From: Methylobacter tundripaludum SV96
GTDB lineage: Bacteria; Pseudomonadota; Gammaproteobacteria; Methylococcales; Methylomonadaceae
Reading direction: 5' to 3'
Assembly: GCF_000190755.2 (NCBI RefSeq)
Contig: NZ_JH109152.1
Span: 248,001 to 312,000, forward strand
Length of the DNA: 64,000 bases
The position numbers were made by a program, and so were the translations under genes. Under the pieces are notes generated by a model. That model was given only the letters and a program-made list of their open reading frames with translations, ran no database searches and had not been told where the DNA came from. Positions 45,889 to 55,959 of this stretch are shown piece by piece (position 1 is the first letter of the stretch; each line of letters opens with the position of its first letter).

Positions 45889-47556
45889 ATGTCAGGGGAT
45901 GAAACCCCAGGTTCATCGATGCAGATTCAGGAATCTGGAACTTTGCTAATTGACGGATCGGCCAAAACCAGGCGGACAGACCCCCATTCCATTTCATCCT
46001 ACATCAGACGAATGCATACACTGATTGATCTTTTTGATGTTAAAGACCTCATTCCTCATGGCTATTGTCTGTCGTGGAGTCCCCTATTACTTTGGCTGCA
46101 CGTTGCATCGGATCTGCTGATCGCTCTCGCCTATTATGCCATTCCCCTGATTCTCGTTTATTTTATCCGTCAGCGTAAAGATTTGCCCTATCCGTGGCTG
46201 GTTGTCATGTTTGCCGGATTTATTGTCGCCTGCGGTACCACGCATTTATTGTCGGCTATCACAGTCTGGATACCCATGTATTGGTTGGACGGCTTGCTTA
46301 AAGCCTTTACGGCGATTATTTCGATTGCCACCGCGATACTGATGATATGGGTTGTTCCTCGTGTCTTGTCGGTACCGACCGTTGCACAACTGCAAGCTGA
46401 GATACAGCAAAGAAAAACAGCGGAAGGTGCGTTGCGGGAAAGCGAAAATAAACTGGCCACTATCCTCGACAATGTCGAAGCGTTTATTTATATCAAAGAT
46501 TGCAACTATCAATACCAATACGTCAATCAGCCGGTGCAGCAGTTGTTTGGCAAAGCGGTAAAAGACATCATCGGTAAATCAGATGATGCCTTTTTTGATG
46601 AGGCGACGGCGGCAAAAGTGCATGAAGATAACCGCCGTGTCATTGAGCAGGGCGAGCGTATAGCCACCGAGTATGTTTATACCAACAAGGACAACACCAT
46701 CACCCATGCCTATTTTACCGTTAATCAACCACTACGCCGTGAAGACGGCAGTATTTACGGTTTGTGCGGTATTTCTACCGACATAAGCGAACAAAAACAT
46801 AGGGAACAACAAGACAAGAAACATCTGGACGAACTCGCCCATGTCACTCGCCTTGGGCTGATGGGGGAAATGGCGTCGGGTATCGCTCATGAAGTTAACC
46901 AGCCTCTGACTGCGATTTCCAGTTATACGCAAGTCAGTTTAAACCTTATCAATACTGAAAATCCCGATCTGGTAAGGCTCACCGAGATCTTATCCAAAAC
47001 ACAGCAACAGGCTTTACGAGCGGGACGAATAATTCATCGGATGAGGGAGTTTGTTAAATCCCATTCAAAACATCGTTCAAGCGCCGACGTTAATACCTTG
47101 ATTCATGAGGCTGTCGGCTTGTGTATTGCTGAGCTTAAACAAAACGATATAAAGCTGAAATTTGAGCTGGAGAACAATCTGCCGCCTGTCTATGTTGATC
47201 ATATACAAATTGAGCAGGTCATCATAAACCTGATCAGGAACAGCGTTGAAGCCTTGCAAAATTTATCCGCAAAACAGCAGCGCCAGTTAACCGTTAATAG
47301 TCGATTGGCTCCCAATAATGGCGTACGGGTCGAGGTGAAGGACAATGGGCCGGGACTTGATCAAGATCAACGCCAAAAAATATTAACGCCTTTTTACACC
47401 ACCAAGGCCGACGGTATGGGCATGGGGTTATCCATCAGTCGTTCGCTGATCGAAGCCCATAATGGAACGTTGCATTGCAATAGCCAACCTGGAAAAGGCG
47501 CTACTTTTTATTTCACCCTGCCAAACTATATACAGAGAAAATCCGGCAAGCGGTAA
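45889..47556 (+). CDS. Sensor histidine kinase with an ETR1-type ethylene-binding domain
   Basis: A 555-aa membrane kinase. Residues about 60-150 form three helices matching plant/cyanobacterial ethylene receptors: SDLLIALAYYAIPLILVYF and FAGFIVACGTTHLL. The ETR1 positions Asp25, Tyr32, Ile62, Cys65 and His69 are all kept with identical spacing (Asp75, Tyr82, Ile112, Cys115, His119); Cys and His bind Cu(I) in ETR1. A PAS domain follows (about 180-300), then HisKA with the phosphorylated His in GIAHEVNQPLTAIS. An HATPase shows NLIRNSVEAL, DNGPGL and GMGMGLSISRSL. No response regulator is adjacent. The start is uncertain: ATG 45889, 45919 and 46012 are all possible. Confidence 0.88.
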   Translation: MSGDETPGSSMQIQESGTLLIDGSAKTRRTDPHSISSYIRRMHTLIDLFDVKDLIPHGYCLSWSPLLLWLHVASDLLIALAYYAIPLILVYFIRQRKDLPYPWLVVMFAGFIVACGTTHLLSAITVWIPMYWLDGLLKAFTAIISIATAILMIWVVPRVLSVPTVAQLQAEIQQRKTAEGALRESENKLATILDNVEAFIYIKDCNYQYQYVNQPVQQLFGKAVKDIIGKSDDAFFDEATAAKVHEDNRRVIEQGERIATEYVYTNKDNTITHAYFTVNQPLRREDGSIYGLCGISTDISEQKHREQQDKKHLDELAHVTRLGLMGEMASGIAHEVNQPLTAISSYTQVSLNLINTENPDLVRLTEILSKTQQQALRAGRIIHRMREFVKSHSKHRSSADVNTLIHEAVGLCIAELKQNDIKLKFELENNLPPVYVDHIQIEQVIINLIRNSVEALQNLSAKQQRQLTVNSRLAPNNGVRVEVKDNGPGLDQDQRQKILTPFYTTKADGMGMGLSISRSLIEAHNGTLHCNSQPGKGATFYFTLPNYIQRKSGKR

Positions 47557-47634
47557 TAACTCAATTCATTTGGCGATGAATTAGCACGGTGGAGCTTGAT
47601 ATTGCGCTTCACTGTATTCAGGCCCTACATGCTG

Positions 47635-47648
47635 ACTGATGTTACGCA
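47635..47648 (+). repeat. Single ACTGATGTTACGCA terminal motif
   Basis: Exact match to the left terminal motif of the MITE-like family. No matching right end is found between this point and the degQ-like gene, so it is probably an element remnant. It adjoins the terminator hairpin. Confidence 0.5.
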
Positions 47649-47654
47649 AGCCAC

Positions 47655-47706
47655 ATAAAAAAACCACGAAGAGCATGAACAATAAAGCTTCACGATCTTC
47701 GTGGTA
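47655..47706 (-). terminator. Intrinsic terminator of the Do-protease gene
   Basis: On the minus strand ACCACGAAGA (47696-47705 complement) pairs with TCTTCGTGGT (47663-47672 complement) and is followed by seven Ts, 30 bp after the protease stop. The A-run on the other side could give weaker termination of the kinase gene. Confidence 0.75.
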
Positions 47707-47735
47707 AAAACGCCTTAACTATTGGGCGAGTTCAG

Positions 47736-49139
47736 TTATTTTTCCACTTTAATTGCCAGAAACACAGGGCTGCCTTGACGCTGTATTAAAATGGCGACTG
47801 ATTTACCGGCAGGGAGTTTTGTGACTATTTTTTCAAAATCAGCCGCATCGCGCACGACATTGTTCTGAATGCGTAAGATCACATCGCCACGCTGAATTCC
47901 GGCATCCTTGGCAGTACCCTTGGCAACGTCCTGAACTAACACGCCGTTTTTGGCAATCTGCAAGGTTTCTCTTTGCGTATCGGTTAAGTCAATGACGTTA
48001 ACGCCCAGCCGGTTATGGGGGAGTTTTGGCGCGACTTTAGCTTCTGCCAATTTATCCGCTTCATCCGGCAAAAGTCCGACTTTAAAGTCGAGGGATTTAG
48101 TCTCGCCTTGTCTGATGATTTTTAAGGTGGCTTTGTCATTGATGGGCGTTATGCCTACCATGGGCGGTAAGTCACCCGAGGTTTCAATCTGCTGGCCGTT
48201 AAATTCGGTAATAATGTCGCCAATCTGTAATCCGGCTTTTTCGGCAGGACTGTCGGGCAGCACTTTGGAAACCAACGCTCCCTGCGGTTTTTTCATGCCG
48301 AATGATTCGGCCAGTTCCCGCGTGACATCCTGTATTTGGACGCCTAGCCAGCCATGCGCCGCTTTACCGGTGGCTTTGATTTGGTCGACGACATTCATCA
48401 CTACATCCATGGGGATGGCGAATGAAAGTCCCATAAAACCGCCGGTACGGCTGTAAATCTGGGAGTTTATGCCAACGACTTTGCCTTCCATATTAAACAG
48501 CGGTCCGCCTGAATTGCCGGGATTTATGGCGACGTCGGTTTGTATAAACGGCACATAATTTCCGCCGGGCAGGCTGCGGCCTTTGGCGCTGATGATGCCG
48601 GCCGTCACGGATTGCTCAAATCCAAAAGGGGAGCCTATCGCCAGTACCCACTCGCCGACCTGGAGCTTGTTCGGATTGCCGATGGTAACGGCGGGCAAGT
48701 CTTTGGCATCGACTTTTAATAAGGCGACATCGGTGCGTGCATCGGTGCCGATCACTTTAGCTAACAGTTCCCGGTGGTCGGATAATTTGACTACGATTTC
48801 ATCGGCATCTTTTACTACATGACTATTGGTTAACACGTAACCATCCGGGGAAATAACAAAACCCGAGCCTAATGACGTAGTATCTCTTGGCACATAGCCG
48901 CCGCCCTGTTCATTGAGAAAGCGTTTAAAAAACTCTTCCATTTCAGGAGGCATTCCCTCCGGTAGCTGCGGTTCTTCAGGGGCGTTTTCAGCCTCTGGTG
49001 GCGCTTTTTGCGTGGTGCTGATGTTGACCACGGCAATCCCGTTGGTTTTTACCATGTCGGTAAAATCCGGTAATTGTGCTAACGCGTTTTGATTAAACAA
49101 AACGATCAGAAAAAAACACCACTTAATTTTCTGGAACAT
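47736..49139 (-). CDS. Periplasmic serine protease of the Do (DegP/DegQ/MucD) family
   Basis: A 467-aa protease/chaperone of envelope quality control. A signal peptide (about 1-21, ending ALAQ) precedes a trypsin-like domain with His in LTNSHVVKDA, Asp in GTDARTDVALLKV and Ser in INPGNSGGPLFN. Two PDZ domains follow (GWLGVQIQDV... and NRLGVNVIDL...). The ATG at 49139 (MFQKIKW) is chosen because TGGAGG precedes it by 5 bases; ATG 49151 overlaps that site. Which of DegP, DegQ or MucD is not decidable. A terminator follows the gene. Confidence 0.93.
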   Translation of the reverse strand: MFQKIKWCFFLIVLFNQNALAQLPDFTDMVKTNGIAVVNISTTQKAPPEAENAPEEPQLPEGMPPEMEEFFKRFLNEQGGGYVPRDTTSLGSGFVISPDGYVLTNSHVVKDADEIVVKLSDHRELLAKVIGTDARTDVALLKVDAKDLPAVTIGNPNKLQVGEWVLAIGSPFGFEQSVTAGIISAKGRSLPGGNYVPFIQTDVAINPGNSGGPLFNMEGKVVGINSQIYSRTGGFMGLSFAIPMDVVMNVVDQIKATGKAAHGWLGVQIQDVTRELAESFGMKKPQGALVSKVLPDSPAEKAGLQIGDIITEFNGQQIETSGDLPPMVGITPINDKATLKIIRQGETKSLDFKVGLLPDEADKLAEAKVAPKLPHNRLGVNVIDLTDTQRETLQIAKNGVLVQDVAKGTAKDAGIQRGDVILRIQNNVVRDAADFEKIVTKLPAGKSVAILIQRQGSPVFLAIKVEK

Positions 49140-49407
49140 AAAAACCTCCATTTAATATCATTAATAAAATAACGTATGTTAAAAATAACAGCCAAGGTAA
49201 TAGATATAGCTTTCCAGAAAAGTTCTGTCCTATTTTTAAGGCTGTAGCACTCGCTAGTCTTGATAGTAACAGAGACAAAATATATCTGGATAGCGATATA
49301 AAAAAAATTGCTATCACACTAAAAAGCTTTATTATCCATTAACAACAACTAAGCGTGTTAGTCCTATAAACTTTCTCTCATTTGTCCAGATCACTACCTC
49401 TAATCTA

Positions 49408-51003
49408 ATGCCTTATTCCCAAAATTACGATGTCCTTATTATCGGCAGCGGCGGCGCGGGCCTAAGCTTGGCGCTTAAGCTGGCGGATCATTCAATGCGA
49501 ATTGCGGTCCTGTCAAAATTCGCCTTGACAGCGGGTAGCACCTATTATGCGCAAGGCGGCATATCCGCGGTTTTCGGCGCCGATGATTCTATCGAGTCGC
49601 ATATTGAAGATACGCTGGATGCCGGTGCCGGGCTTTGCGATCCTGAAATTGTCAGGCTGACCGTCACGCACGGTAAAAGTTCGATAGACTGGTTGAGGGA
49701 GCAGGGTGTGATTTTTACCGAGGAGCAGACCGCATCCGGGGAAATAAAACTGCATTTAAACAAGGAAGGCGGACATTCTCACCGCCGCATCGTGCATACC
49801 GCCGATGCAACGGGTAAGGCGGTGTCGCTGTCGCTGATTGAGCGCGCTCAGGAACACGCGAATATCGATCTGTTCGAACACCATAATGTGGTGGAGTTAA
49901 TTACCGATTCCAAGGAAGGCGACAAACGGATTTTGGGGGCCTATGTTTTGGATTCGAAAAAACAGGAGGTTCGGACGATAACGGCTCGCGTCGTGGTTTT
50001 GGCCACAGGCGGCGCAAGCAAGGCTTATCTTTACAGCACCAATCCGCAAAGCTCAACCGGCGATGGCATAGCTTTGGCCTGGCGCGCAGGCTGTCGCGTC
50101 AGCAATATGGAATTCATGCAATTCCACCCGACTTGTCTTTATCATCCGCACGCACATTCTTTTTTGATCAGCGAAGCGGTAAGAGGCGAGGGCGGTAAGT
50201 TGATCCTGCCGGACGGCTCGTCGTTTATGCAGCATTTCGATCCGAGAGAGGAATTGGCGCCTCGGGATATTGTGGCCCGCGCCATCGATCATGAAATGAA
50301 AAAACGCGGCATAGACTGCGTTTATCTGGATATTAGCCACAAACCGGAACAGTTCATACGCGAGCATTTTCCGACGATTTACCAGCAGTGTCTTGAGTTT
50401 GACATAGACATCACCAAGCAGCCTATTCCTGTGGTTCCGGCCGCGCATTATACCTGCGGCGGTGTGTTAACCGACAGTTATGCGCGTACCGACATCGCCA
50501 ATCTCTATGCGATAGGCGAGGTTGCCTGTACCGGCCTGCACGGCGCCAATCGCATGGCCAGTAACTCGTTACTGGAATGCCTGGTGTTTGCAGAGCGGGC
50601 CAGCGAGGATATTTTGCAGAAATTGTCCGGCATTTCGCCGCCACCGCCTATTCCCGATTGGGATGAGTCGCAAGTCAGCGATTCCGATGAAGAAGTGGTT
50701 GTTTCTCACAACTGGGAGGAGCTGCGCCGCTTTATGTGGGACTATGTCGGTATCGTCAGAACCGATAAACGCTTAAGCCGGGCAATGAATCGCGTGGAAT
50801 TGCTTAAAAAGGAAATCGCCGAATATTACGGTAACTTCCGTGTTACCAGTGATTTGCTGGAATTGCGCAATCTGGTTATTGTCGCCGAATTAATCATTCG
50901 TTGCGCACAGCAGCGCAAGGAAAGCCGTGGTTTGCATTACACGTTGGACTATCCTGAAACCGATAACAGCAAGCCCGCGCAAAATACGGTTTTGACGCCG
51001 TAA
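49408..51003 (+). CDS. nadB: L-aspartate oxidase
   Basis: FAD enzyme (531 aa) that oxidises L-aspartate to iminoaspartate, the first step of de novo NAD synthesis. The N-terminal dinucleotide-binding motif is [15 protein letters not shown]. Other family motifs are [55 protein letters not shown], and [16 protein letters not shown] with the substrate-binding Arg. nadA and nadC are not in the window. The gene is divergent from the Do-protease gene across about 270 bp. Confidence 0.95.
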   Translation: MPYSQNYDVLIIGSGGAGLSLALKLADHSMRIAVLSKFALTAGSTYYAQGGISAVFGADDSIESHIEDTLDAGAGLCDPEIVRLTVTHGKSSIDWLREQGVIFTEEQTASGEIKLHLNKEGGHSHRRIVHTADATGKAVSLSLIERAQEHANIDLFEHHNVVELITDSKEGDKRILGAYVLDSKKQEVRTITARVVVLATGGASKAYLYSTNPQSSTGDGIALAWRAGCRVSNMEFMQFHPTCLYHPHAHSFLISEAVRGEGGKLILPDGSSFMQHFDPREELAPRDIVARAIDHEMKKRGIDCVYLDISHKPEQFIREHFPTIYQQCLEFDIDITKQPIPVVPAAHYTCGGVLTDSYARTDIANLYAIGEVACTGLHGANRMASNSLLECLVFAERASEDILQKLSGISPPPPIPDWDESQVSDSDEEVVVSHNWEELRRFMWDYVGIVRTDKRLSRAMNRVELLKKEIAEYYGNFRVTSDLLELRNLVIVAELIIRCAQQRKESRGLHYTLDYPETDNSKPAQNTVLTP

Positions 51004-51025
51004 CCGACTGACCGCCGTTGATACG

Positions 51026-51421
51026 CTAAGGCTTCAACAGCGGTTTGATCGCCATGGCCGCTTGCTCGCAGTCGATAGCTGATTTCTCAACCCGCCGCCG
51101 CAAAAAAAGCCCGGTGCTTAAACCGTCAATGTCACGAGAAACATATTCGTTAAGATCGGCGCAGATTTGTTGCATATGTTGCTCAGCCTGCAGTAAGGCC
51201 TCAGGTTTTTTAACCTCGTCGCTTTCCAACATCATCATCACTTCGCTGGTCATGCGATTTTGCAGCTTGAAAACCTCTTCCACGTGATGCTCAAAGTCTT
51301 CACGTGACTGGCCGTTTGCGCCATATCCACCAAAAAACGGAACAGCGCAGCCGGATATTAACGCGGCAATAGCAAGCGCCGCTAAGCTTCGAAGAACAAT
51401 CAGACTCTTCACATTCATCAT
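51026..51421 (-). CDS. Putative lipoprotein of unknown function
   Basis: A 131-aa precursor with a lipobox (AALISGC, Cys near residue 25), followed by a Gly-rich linker and a largely helical mature part (EDFEHHVEEVFKLQNRMTSE; EALLQAEQHMQQICADLNEY). No family is recognised. The start may be ATG 51421 or the next ATG 51418; a GTG at 51436 is less likely. It is convergent with nadB. Confidence 0.65.
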   Translation of the reverse strand: MMNVKSLIVLRSLAALAIAALISGCAVPFFGGYGANGQSREDFEHHVEEVFKLQNRMTSEVMMMLESDEVKKPEALLQAEQHMQQICADLNEYVSRDIDGLSTGLFLRRRVEKSAIDCEQAAMAIKPLLKP

Positions 51422-51645
51422 TTTATTTTTAAACACGTTTACAAGGCTCGTTAATCAACGCCCAATATACTATAAACTCACCTGATTTGAGTATGAAAAG
51501 AACAATATTTACTCAACATTTTTTCATTTTACAGTCGTAAAACGCCTTATTATCCCTCTTGTTTTTTTGTATTACTGTCCCATTCTAGGTGTATACTTCG
51601 TTACCCCTTAATCCATAAAAATATAACAAATAAGGTGTCAAACTG

Positions 51646-53040
51646 ATGACTGAAAAGACAGCAAGCAAATACCTGCTTACCCTTGAAAAACACTTCGCCG
51701 CTGACAATCCGGTATTATTGAAAGCATCAAAAGTCTTTCAGGAGCTCGATCAAATTGAATTCGATTTGGGGCTCATCGAAATGGATGAAACGACTGCCAG
51801 TAAAAACTCATGGTGGCCAATAATCAGTTTGATTGGCGGTAATTCAACGGCCAAATCCAGGTTTATTAATAATTATCTGGGCTCGGATAATTTGTTTTCG
51901 GGCATTCAAACATCCAGTCATAAGTTTACTGTCTTGCTGCATAACAATCAGTCTAACCCGGCAACCTTGCCCGGCACAGCGCTGGACGTAGACCACCGGT
52001 TCCCGTTTTATCAAATCAGCAGTAAAATCGAGCAACAGCAAGAAGGCGAAGGGGATCGCATTAATTCCTACCTGGAATTGAAGACACTCAATAGCGACCG
52101 CCTGAAAAGCAAGCTTTTCATCGATACGCCGAATATCAGTGCCGCCCCATCCAATCCGGTTACGTCGCTGCTTGCAAAACATACCATTGAGAACTCCGAT
52201 CTGGTGTTAATTTTTACCGATATCTTTGATTCAACATCGCCGCTGGTTGATGAAGTCATAGAAAGCATTACCCTCCATCAGGATTCCAATAAATTTGTTT
52301 ATCTGATAGACAGGCCGGCAACCATGCTGAGTTCGACTACAAACAGCGAGATCATTTCTTCATGGCAAAGAAAACTTGCCGGATTGGGATTAAATACCGG
52401 TCAGTTTATTGTCCTGTCCAGTCAGGAAGGCAGTGTTATCCCTCAATCCTCGGCTGACTTTGCCTTGATAGACCAGCGCATAGCTAATGTCGGGTATGAC
52501 CGTACTTATCGCGTGTTGAATTCACTGGAAAAAAACATTCGTGAAATTAATAACGTGGTGATGCCGGAGGTGAAAAAAGCCATCGGACTCTGGAAAGATC
52601 GATCAGCCTTTTCCAGCCTGATTGTACTCGGATTTATTGCTACCCTGGCCATTTTTGCTGAAATACAAACAGGCATTCTGGAACTCTTGCTAGACCCGAT
52701 TATCGGGCCGGCTGTCATTGTTACGCTGTTGGTCATCATGATTCCGCTGCACATTATTTTCAGCAAGCTCCAGGCGAAATTAATCATAAGCCAACTTAAC
52801 GCCCGGCAAAAAGAACTTCATTTAATGGAAAACCTAGCCGGTATTTTCGAAAAAAACCTAACCTTCAGCCGCATGATACTGCCAATTTCAGAACCCGTTG
52901 GCTGGAATAAAAAAACCAAACTTCGCTTGGCCCAGATATCCAATAAAACCAAAGAACTGGTTCAGCTATTGAATGATAATTTTAGCACTTATGATGGACA
53001 ATCCTTAACCAGTTATTCCGGCTCGCCGGATTTTAAATAG
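51646..53040 (+). CDS. Dynamin-like membrane GTPase with a degenerate P-loop
   Basis: A 464-aa protein. The N-terminal part resembles a dynamin-type G domain: G1-like GGNSTAKS (64-71, with Ala69 where GK normally has Gly), a Thr/Ser-rich G2-like IQTSSHKFTVL, and G3-like LFIDTPNIS. Two hydrophobic helices (about 325-345 and 352-375) resemble a membrane paddle or hairpin. A helical C-terminal tail has QLNARQKELHLMENLAGIFE. Membrane remodelling or binding is inferred. An uncharacterised membrane protein gene follows 70 bp downstream. Confidence 0.6.
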   Translation: MTEKTASKYLLTLEKHFAADNPVLLKASKVFQELDQIEFDLGLIEMDETTASKNSWWPIISLIGGNSTAKSRFINNYLGSDNLFSGIQTSSHKFTVLLHNNQSNPATLPGTALDVDHRFPFYQISSKIEQQQEGEGDRINSYLELKTLNSDRLKSKLFIDTPNISAAPSNPVTSLLAKHTIENSDLVLIFTDIFDSTSPLVDEVIESITLHQDSNKFVYLIDRPATMLSSTTNSEIISSWQRKLAGLGLNTGQFIVLSSQEGSVIPQSSADFALIDQRIANVGYDRTYRVLNSLEKNIREINNVVMPEVKKAIGLWKDRSAFSSLIVLGFIATLAIFAEIQTGILELLLDPIIGPAVIVTLLVIMIPLHIIFSKLQAKLIISQLNARQKELHLMENLAGIFEKNLTFSRMILPISEPVGWNKKTKLRLAQISNKTKELVQLLNDNFSTYDGQSLTSYSGSPDFK

Positions 53041-53110
53041 TATTCGCATGCCTACGGGGTACTTGGCCGCTACGGTATAAATAGTTTGTAAAATAAAACC
53101 CTGGGTAACT

Positions 53111-53608
53111 ATGGATGTTTTAAAACAATACTTACCACTATGCTGGTTAAAAAATAACCCGCTCGAGCTACCGAGATCAGTCGATTTTTTCAAACAAAAT
53201 CTGCTGTTCTATTTTGTTGTTGAGTATTTCATGCAAGCCAACATGACCGACGACCCGATAGAGGCGTTTACCGAGGTTAGTATAGCGACGCTATTAACGC
53301 TGACATTTATAGGCGCCCTGCTGTTCCTCAACAGGACCTTATACGCCTATGTACAAGTGACAACAGCGATTATATTTTGCGCCAATATCATTGCACTGTT
53401 TGTCGTACCGGTGTTGATCTGGCTCACCGTCAGCGAAGATCCTTTAAGTTATTATTTTTTGGTTCTGCTTTTATTTTGGGATTATGTGGTGGTAGCTCAC
53501 ATAATCAAGCAAGTTTTAGCTATCAATTTTTTCGCCAGTCTGGTCTTGTCTTTGTTCTATTTTATAGCCACTTATTTTGGCGCTTTTGCGCTGGGACAAG
53601 TGCTGTAA
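53111..53608 (+). CDS. Hypothetical five-helix membrane protein
   Basis: A 165-aa protein with hydrophobic segments at about 29-42, 57-77, 83-105, 112-130 and 138-160. The overall pattern recalls Yip1-like membrane proteins, but no diagnostic motif is seen. It follows the dynamin-like gene on the same strand and may be cotranscribed with it. It is convergent with the next membrane protein gene. Confidence 0.6.
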   Translation: MDVLKQYLPLCWLKNNPLELPRSVDFFKQNLLFYFVVEYFMQANMTDDPIEAFTEVSIATLLTLTFIGALLFLNRTLYAYVQVTTAIIFCANIIALFVVPVLIWLTVSEDPLSYYFLVLLLFWDYVVVAHIIKQVLAINFFASLVLSLFYFIATYFGAFALGQVL

Positions 53609-53617
53609 CCGGGCTTG

Positions 53618-54328
53618 TCATGCCGCCTCAAAAACAGTCTTGTAAGAGACATACATCAATGTTGAAACCAGCATATACAAAACAGGCGTTAACAAAGGTA
53701 TTATTCCGGCGCCAATGAACGTGGCAGCAAATATAAAAGCCAGCAGCTTATACATTGCCGCCTGGTTTTTGACCGATGCCTGATTGCCTTGTTGTTTGGC
53801 CTGACTCCAGGAGTAGTCTTTAAACAGCATTAACGGATAGCTGAACCAGTTTGCAAAGGTAGTCAGCATTAGCAAGATAAAAAGCAGCGTGATCATTGCC
53901 GGTAAATAGAGCCAGCCGGCTATTTGGTGCGTGGATTTATTATTCAGATGCTCTGTCGTCAATTCCCAGTCAAAGAAGAAGTAGCCGATTTTATAAAGCT
54001 CACCCGAATAAATATTGGCGGTCACCCTGAACACAAACCAGCAAATCACCAGGCTGACGGCCGCTAATATGGCTAACGGCAGGCTTTTAGCTATCGCCCG
54101 GTAAAAGCTCAACGAAGTTCCTGTCGACGATTTCATGTCAATATATTTTGCAACCCCTACGCCGACAAACAAACCCGTTACCGCGAGAAAAATACCCAGT
54201 GCCAGGGAAACCCGTTCGATACCCAAAAGCAGGCCGATGAACAAGGTGCATCCTGTCCAAAGCAGCGGCGCACGGCTGATCAGCACTAATGACTGCTTGA
54301 GCCAGTTACCGAAGGTCACGGGGGTCAC
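53618..54328 (-). CDS. Hypothetical membrane protein cotranscribed with trpS
   Basis: A 236-aa protein with about six hydrophobic helices (for example [20 protein letters not shown] and [19 protein letters not shown]). It may belong to the BPSS1780-type family of uncharacterised membrane proteins. Its ATG overlaps the trpS stop by 4 bp, so it is probably translated from the trpS mRNA. Function unknown. Confidence 0.7.
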   Translation of the reverse strand: MTPVTFGNWLKQSLVLISRAPLLWTGCTLFIGLLLGIERVSLALGIFLAVTGLFVGVGVAKYIDMKSSTGTSLSFYRAIAKSLPLAILAAVSLVICWFVFRVTANIYSGELYKIGYFFFDWELTTEHLNNKSTHQIAGWLYLPAMITLLFILLMLTTFANWFSYPLMLFKDYSWSQAKQQGNQASVKNQAAMYKLLAFIFAATFIGAGIIPLLTPVLYMLVSTLMYVSYKTVFEAA

Positions 54329-55338
54329 AAAGAGATTCGCGAAATCCCGACCGCTTTGCGCAACTCTTTCATAAACGGCACGCTGACTGCACGCGCTTTT
54401 TGAGCGCCTTCCTGCAATTGTTCTTCGATATGTTCCGGCGCCTGCAGCAATGCCTCATAACGTTCTCTTGCCGGAATTATGTGTTCATTAATATGCTCAA
54501 ACAGCACCTGTTTCATTTCACCCCAGGCGATGCCGTCTGCGTAGCGTTGCCGTATTTCAGCCACTTCCGCTTGGGTCGCAAAGGCCTGGTAAATGCTGAA
54601 CAAAGTGCAGCCTTCGGGGTCTTTGGGTTCGCCCGGTTCCAACGAATTGGTTTTAATCTTGTTAATGAGTTTTCTTAGCTTTTTTTCCGGCTCGAATAAC
54701 GGGATGGTATTGTTATAACTCTTGCTCATCTTGCGTCCGTCCAGACCCGCCAAGGTTGACGCATGCTCTTCGATGACCGCCTCCGGCAGTACAAAATGTT
54801 CGCCGTAAATGTGATTAAAGCGCCCGGCAAGATCCCTGGCCATTTCAATATGCTGAATCTGGTCCTTGCCGACCGGAACTTTATTGGCATTAAACATCAG
54901 CATATCGGCTGCCATTAAGATCGGGTAGCTGAACAAGCCCATGGTGATGCCTTTATCGGCATCGTTCTCGCCGCCCTGTTCATTTTCTGCAACCGCCGCC
55001 TTATAGGCATGCGCCCTGTTCATCAAACCTTTTGCCGCAACACAGGTCAACATCCAGGACAGTTCCAAAATTTCCGGCACATCCGATTGCCGATAGAAAA
55101 CCGCATTCGACGTATCCAGCCCTAAAGCCAGCCATGTTGCGGCAATCTCAAGGCTGGATTGCCTGACTCTTTCCGGTTCCTGGCATTTAATCAGCGCATG
55201 ATAATCGGCCAGAAAATAAAAGGGCGTAACATTCGCGTCCTTGCTTGCCGCAATGGCCGGTCTGATGGCGCCGACATAATTACCCAAATGCGGTGTGCCT
55301 GTAGTTGTAATTCCAGTTAAAACGATCGCTTTAGTCAT
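54325..55338 (-). CDS. trpS: Tryptophan--tRNA ligase
   Basis: Class I aminoacyl-tRNA synthetase, 337 aa. The HIGH-type motif is in [13 protein letters not shown] and the KMSKS loop is [10 protein letters not shown]. Also visible are [22 protein letters not shown] and the short-form C-terminus. Charges tRNA-Trp in the cytoplasm. The downstream membrane protein gene overlaps its stop by 4 bp. Confidence 0.96.
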   Translation of the reverse strand: MTKAIVLTGITTTGTPHLGNYVGAIRPAIAASKDANVTPFYFLADYHALIKCQEPERVRQSSLEIAATWLALGLDTSNAVFYRQSDVPEILELSWMLTCVAAKGLMNRAHAYKAAVAENEQGGENDADKGITMGLFSYPILMAADMLMFNANKVPVGKDQIQHIEMARDLAGRFNHIYGEHFVLPEAVIEEHASTLAGLDGRKMSKSYNNTIPLFEPEKKLRKLINKIKTNSLEPGEPKDPEGCTLFSIYQAFATQAEVAEIRQRYADGIAWGEMKQVLFEHINEHIIPARERYEALLQAPEHIEEQLQEGAQKARAVSVPFMKELRKAVGISRISL

Positions 55339-55548
55339 TAGATAATACTCAGAGGTCTGTTTATTTAAGATGTGAAAGATAGCGTCATATTACATAAGTT
55401 CAGCTTAATTTCCAGTGGAATAGCTCAATTGACGGTGCTGTGGCAAAACATGCCCCCGTTATTAGGGTTTTTATAGTAAACTTTGCTGTTAAGGCCATGC
55501 GACTCGATCAGCGGGCACAACAACTGTACACTTGACCGGAGAAATAGC

Positions 55549-55848
55549 ATGTTGGAATATGATGAAAAGCGTAATTATATTCGAATGGAAATAGACTGTG
55601 ACGTAACTTACAGACTTGCGGGTTCGGATGAATTACACCATGGACGCTGTTCATCAATTAGCGGCGCCGGCGTTTCATTTATTGCCGACCGGCTTTTTGA
55701 TCCCGGCAAGGCAATGGAAATAAATGTTATTCCCAAAAATACGGTCACTCCCTCAATGACCGCTTTTATCGAGGTTATCAGAAGTGCCCAGCAAGACGAT
55801 GGCAGCTATGAGGTTGCCGCCACCATCAAAAGCATAAAAGGGGACTGA
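55549..55848 (+). CDS. PilZ-domain protein
   Basis: A 99-aa single-domain protein. The c-di-GMP-binding PilZ pattern is seen as KRNYIRM (RxxxR-like, here with Lys-Arg) and CSSISGAGVSF (DxSxxG-like, with Ser in place of Asp). Binding may be altered by that change. The ATG at 55549 is set by CGGAGA. It stands alone between trpS and queD, and its partner is unknown. Confidence 0.8.
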   Translation: MLEYDEKRNYIRMEIDCDVTYRLAGSDELHHGRCSSISGAGVSFIADRLFDPGKAMEINVIPKNTVTPSMTAFIEVIRSAQQDDGSYEVAATIKSIKGD

Positions 55849-55959
55849 AGCTCCCTACAACCCTGTAGGCAAAGCTTCCGCTCCTGCTCGCGCCCCTTGC
55901 CTACGTCCATGTAGGTAACGCTCATTATTTAAATTACCGGAACTGCTTATATTTTTATT

